A stretch of DNA of 6,416 bases, from positions 1 through 6,416 of the forward strand of contig CAJMDR010000125.1 of assembly GCA_905212215.1 (NCBI GenBank). Reading direction: 5' to 3'. A program made the translations under genes and the position numbers. How positions within the stretch are numbered: position 1 is the first letter of the stretch; every line of letters begins with the position of its first letter. The notes beneath the pieces were generated by a model. It was not told the DNA's origin and searched no databases. It saw only the letters and a program-made list of their open reading frames with translations. This stretch comes from an uncultured Porphyromonadaceae bacterium. GTDB lineage: Bacteria; Bacteroidota; Bacteroidia; Bacteroidales; Muribaculaceae. Below, in pieces: positions 3,430 to 6,416 of this stretch.

Positions 3430-6416
3430 ATGAAAAAATACCTAATGCTGGTACTCTTCGTGCTGCTGACGGCACTCGGCAGCCAGGCGTGGCAGTTCAT
3501 CACCTAGGAGAAAGTCCGAACTGCCAAGGAGCAACTGCGCCTTGACCCCGGCACTACGGCCCAGCCCGTAGAGCCACCCTCCACCTTCCCGCTGCCCGGC
3601 AGCAGAATGACGGCAACAGGCTCCAACAGCCTCATCACCAACAGCAACAGCGGCATTGTGCCTGCGCCATGGGCCGGCGTCATCCTGAAAGGAGTGAAGA
3701 CAGCGGCTCCCGGCACACAGATGCCCGACGTCTACGGGTATGTGAGTAGCTCCAAGAATGGCCTGGCCAAAGGGTTGTATCGTTTACCCCGCAACGCCAA
3801 CGACAGCTTCAGTCTGCTGTGCGACGGCTTCAAGTCAGATTACGAGGCGTGCTTGGTAGGGGATATTTATTATTCTGCACGTCAACTTAAGCTTCCCATT
3901 CCACCTCCTTTTGCGCCACAGAGTATTATTTTTTACGAAGGACATGATATTTATTCAGGTGATCTTTTGACTAACGCCAAGCAAATTGGAGAGGCGGAGA
4001 AGAATAAAGTTGAACCTTGCGGTATGAGCTACAATCCCGTGGATGGTAAAATATATGCGCTGCTTGGTGGTTATGTATCCGCATCGAGACTGGTAACAAT
4101 AGAAATCCCATCAAAGCTGGACGATGTTAAAATTACAACAATCGCAGAATATAATCCAGCCGGTAAGTTGAATTCTTTCGCCATAGACAACGAAGGCAAG
4201 GGATATGCGATTGATAACAACGGATACCTCAATGGCATAGATCTCAGCAATGGACAAATTAAGCAGATTGGATTTACTGAAATTATGCCCGCAACATACA
4301 GAAGCGGCATGACATTCGACCGGAAGACCGGACGTCTGTTTTGGTCTGTCACAGATGAATTGAAGTCAGCCTTATATGAAGTCAATCCAACAACGGCAGA
4401 GACCACTCTTATATCAGTTTATCCCGGCAATGAATTTGTTACTGGCATCTTCACGCTTGACCCGATCAACGACAAGGTGCCCGGCCCAGACACAGCTGTT
4501 ACCACGGGAGGATTTGAGAAGGCTAGCAAGACAGGTTCTTTCTCCTTCACAGCCCCGACTACGCTCGCTGACGGCACCGTCGCTTCCGGAAACGTCAAGT
4601 ACAGAGTATATGTCAATGACAAAGAGATGTTTTCCGGTACCACTTCCTACGGACAGCAGACCACAATATCCCCCGTCACTGTGGGCGACAGAGGAAAGGT
4701 ATGCTTCTCTGTAGTGTTCTCAAATGATGTTGGAGACAGCCGCAAAGCACAATGTCACACCGATATAGGCAACTCTATACCATTGGCTGTTTCCCCTCAG
4801 ACTATCTCAACGAGGAAAACGAATGACGGAGTCCGGATAAAATGGCGAGGAATCAGATTTGGAACAGATGATTGCTATTCCGAAGATGACTGGCTGATAA
4901 CCTCTTTGTTTAAAATGAAGGCAGGAAAGGCTTACAGGGTAAGGATGCAAGCCGGTGCTGTGATTAAGGCGAATAATGGCACTGTTGCAATGTATTATGG
5001 TAATTCAATCAATCCTGAAAGTATGGATACAATTGACGGAGAATTGTTGCCGCCTACTAAGGTTAAAGACATTACCGCACCGTATGGAGACGAAGGAAAC
5101 ATATTGAGATTTGAAAGTTATATTGTGCCGGAAAGAGATTGTGACATAGCAATAGGTATTCATGGAAAAGGTGTCGGATCTGTAGATATTCTCAGCTTTG
5201 ACATCAGTGAGGGAGTTGACGCCCGGCGTCCCGGAGTGGTGACAGACCTCACTGCGACGGGTGAGGTGAAACACCTGAAAGCCCAGATTAAGTTCAATGC
5301 GCCCAAGTTTAGCCTCATGAACACTCCATTGGAGAAACTAACCAAGATAGAGATATTGCGTGACGATACCATTGCACTCGGCACAATCGACAACCCGGCT
5401 CCCGGCGCTCCGGTGACGGTGAATATAGATAAAGCGGCCCCAGGAGCCCATAGATACAGTATAGTGCCATATAATGAGTATGGCGAAGGCGCCGCAAGCG
5501 TTGTGACAGTAAAGGTGGGATTTGACGCACCGAACCCTCCTGTAGAGGCAAAACAGGTGGAGACTACCACACTCGGAACTACTACACTGACATGGAACCC
5601 TGTCACCATGACGGCGTCGAAACAGGAATTCACCGGTGAGGATGTGGCCTACAATGTGGCTACGATAGAAGGAAACGCAGTAGGGAAGATTCTGCACAAG
5701 AACCTGCGCGACACCACCGCGAGGGTGTTCTGACAGGCTCCTAACGCTGAGCAGAGTTTCGCCCAGTTCTGTGTGCAGGCTGTGACCAACGGAGGCGGCT
5801 CGGCATGGCAAGCCTCAGAGATTATTCCGGTGGGCAAGCCGTATACGGACTACTACCATTGTTTCGCCGGCGGGGGACTTGACGGCTTCGGAATAGGTTT
5901 CATGAATATAGTAGACTGGAGGACACAGGTATCCATCAGATCCGATATTTTGGAACCCTATATCAAGTCTGCTACAGGCGACGGTGGTTACTTAGGTATA
6001 ATGATGATGTCTGTTGGTGCGGTGACGGAAGTTTTTTCTGGAAAAATATCGCTCAAAGATGTAGCGCATCCGGGAATGGTATTCTATGTCTACAATGTAG
6101 CGGAAGATGACAAAAATCTATACTCCGTGCTTGTGAGAGAATCCGGACAGGAGGAATGGACTGAGGTTATACCTGACACTGAGGTGTGCAGCCTTGGTAT
6201 GTGCCTCTTGGCCAGTTCAAAGGTAAGGACATACAGTATATGATAAGAGTCACCGGCAAGAGCGATAAGTTTAACGGTTTTGACGACATCAAAGTGGGAG
6301 ATATAGCAGTCAACGATATCGCGACCCAAAACCTTGTGCTTCCAAGAACCGCCTACATGGGCGAGTCGGTGAGCGTCAGCGCTTCAGTTTCGAACAACGG
6401 CAGCTCCGATGCAACC
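3430..6416 (+). pseudogene. Disrupted large secreted multidomain (Fn3/jelly-roll/CARDB-like) surface protein, right end missing
   Basis: One reading frame starts at ATG 3430 with signal peptide MKKYLMLVLFVLLTALGSQA. It is interrupted by TAG at 3505-3507 (codon 26) and TGA at 5731-5733 (codon 768). After 6183 it continues one frame back, as VQPWYVPLGQFKGKDIQYMI and on to the window edge, open after about 996 codons. Modules by position: propeller-like strand repeats 3660-4470 (e.g. GMSYNPVDGKIYALLGGY, GMTFDRKTGRLFW); Fn3-like 4477-4790; jelly-roll-like 4780-5215; Fn3-like 5218-5530 (PGVVTDLTATGEVKHLKAQI, HRYSIVPYNEYGEG); Fn3-like 5531-5845, which holds the TGA; jelly-roll or MAM-like 5846-6310; and the start of a CARDB-like domain (YMGESVSVSASVSNNG). 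Role inferred: exported adhesin or glycan-binding surface protein. The ATG at 3607 could restart translation but would lack the signal peptide. Protein-like sequence on both sides of each lesion argues for recent decay or sequencing error. Domain names are from pattern recognition. Confidence 0.85.

Noticed and set aside
3505..5733. TAG or TGA as reassigned, read-through or selenocysteine codons
   Set aside because: Two different stop types plus a frameshift occur in one gene while the neighbours end normally. No selenocysteine-type structure is evident after the TGA, and a decayed gene explains all three.
1..6416. tRNA, rRNA, CRISPR array, insertion sequence or phage attachment site
   Set aside because: I looked for cloverleaf arms, regularly spaced direct repeats, transposase motifs and terminal inverted repeats, and found nothing convincing.

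Overview
The window looks like a piece of a Bacteroidales chromosome (phylum Bacteroidota). A gut lineage of the Muribaculaceae or Prevotella type fits best, but I cannot fix the genus. The reasons are: a DUF3575 outer-membrane protein gene followed by an OmpA-like/DUF3868-type gene; a near-perfect Bacteroidota promoter (TTG, 20 bp, TAccTTTG); A-rich start contexts instead of Shine-Dalgarno sites; and a large secreted protein of the fibronectin-III/jelly-roll/CARDB style common in these bacteria. All recognisable genes are on the + strand.

Layout. Bases 1-326 hold the 3' end of a secreted Ig-like protein with a C-terminal tail resembling Bacteroidota sorting tails. Bases 327-579 hold two hairpins, the second a likely terminator. 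Bases 580-1212 (DUF3575 beta-barrel) and 1289-2701 (periplasmic OmpA-like protein) form an intact two-gene unit closed by a strong terminator at 2721-2760. Bases 2761-3429 carry no gene but are rich in structure: an array with a 9-bp period that folds on itself, two perfect palindromes, a consensus promoter, and a transcribed leader of about 330 nt with a possible pseudoknot.

From 3430 to the right edge runs one large gene for a multidomain secreted protein (signal peptide, propeller-like region, Fn3-like modules, jelly-roll-like modules, start of a CARDB-like domain). It is broken by an in-frame TAG at codon 26, an in-frame TGA at codon 768, and a one-base deletion near 6183. The reading frame is otherwise well preserved, so this is a recent pseudogene, or a gene misread by sequencing. 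Its regulatory region still looks intact. Base composition alternates sharply along the gene roughly with domain boundaries, suggesting domain exchange.

How the genes work together. The DUF3575 and OmpA-like proteins probably act as a pair in the outer membrane and periplasm. Relatives often sit in fimbrial (Mfa/Fim-type) gene clusters, but no fimbrillin or anchor gene is visible here. The large surface protein has its own promoter and is a separate transcription unit. I found no RNA genes, CRISPR, insertion sequences or tRNAs.
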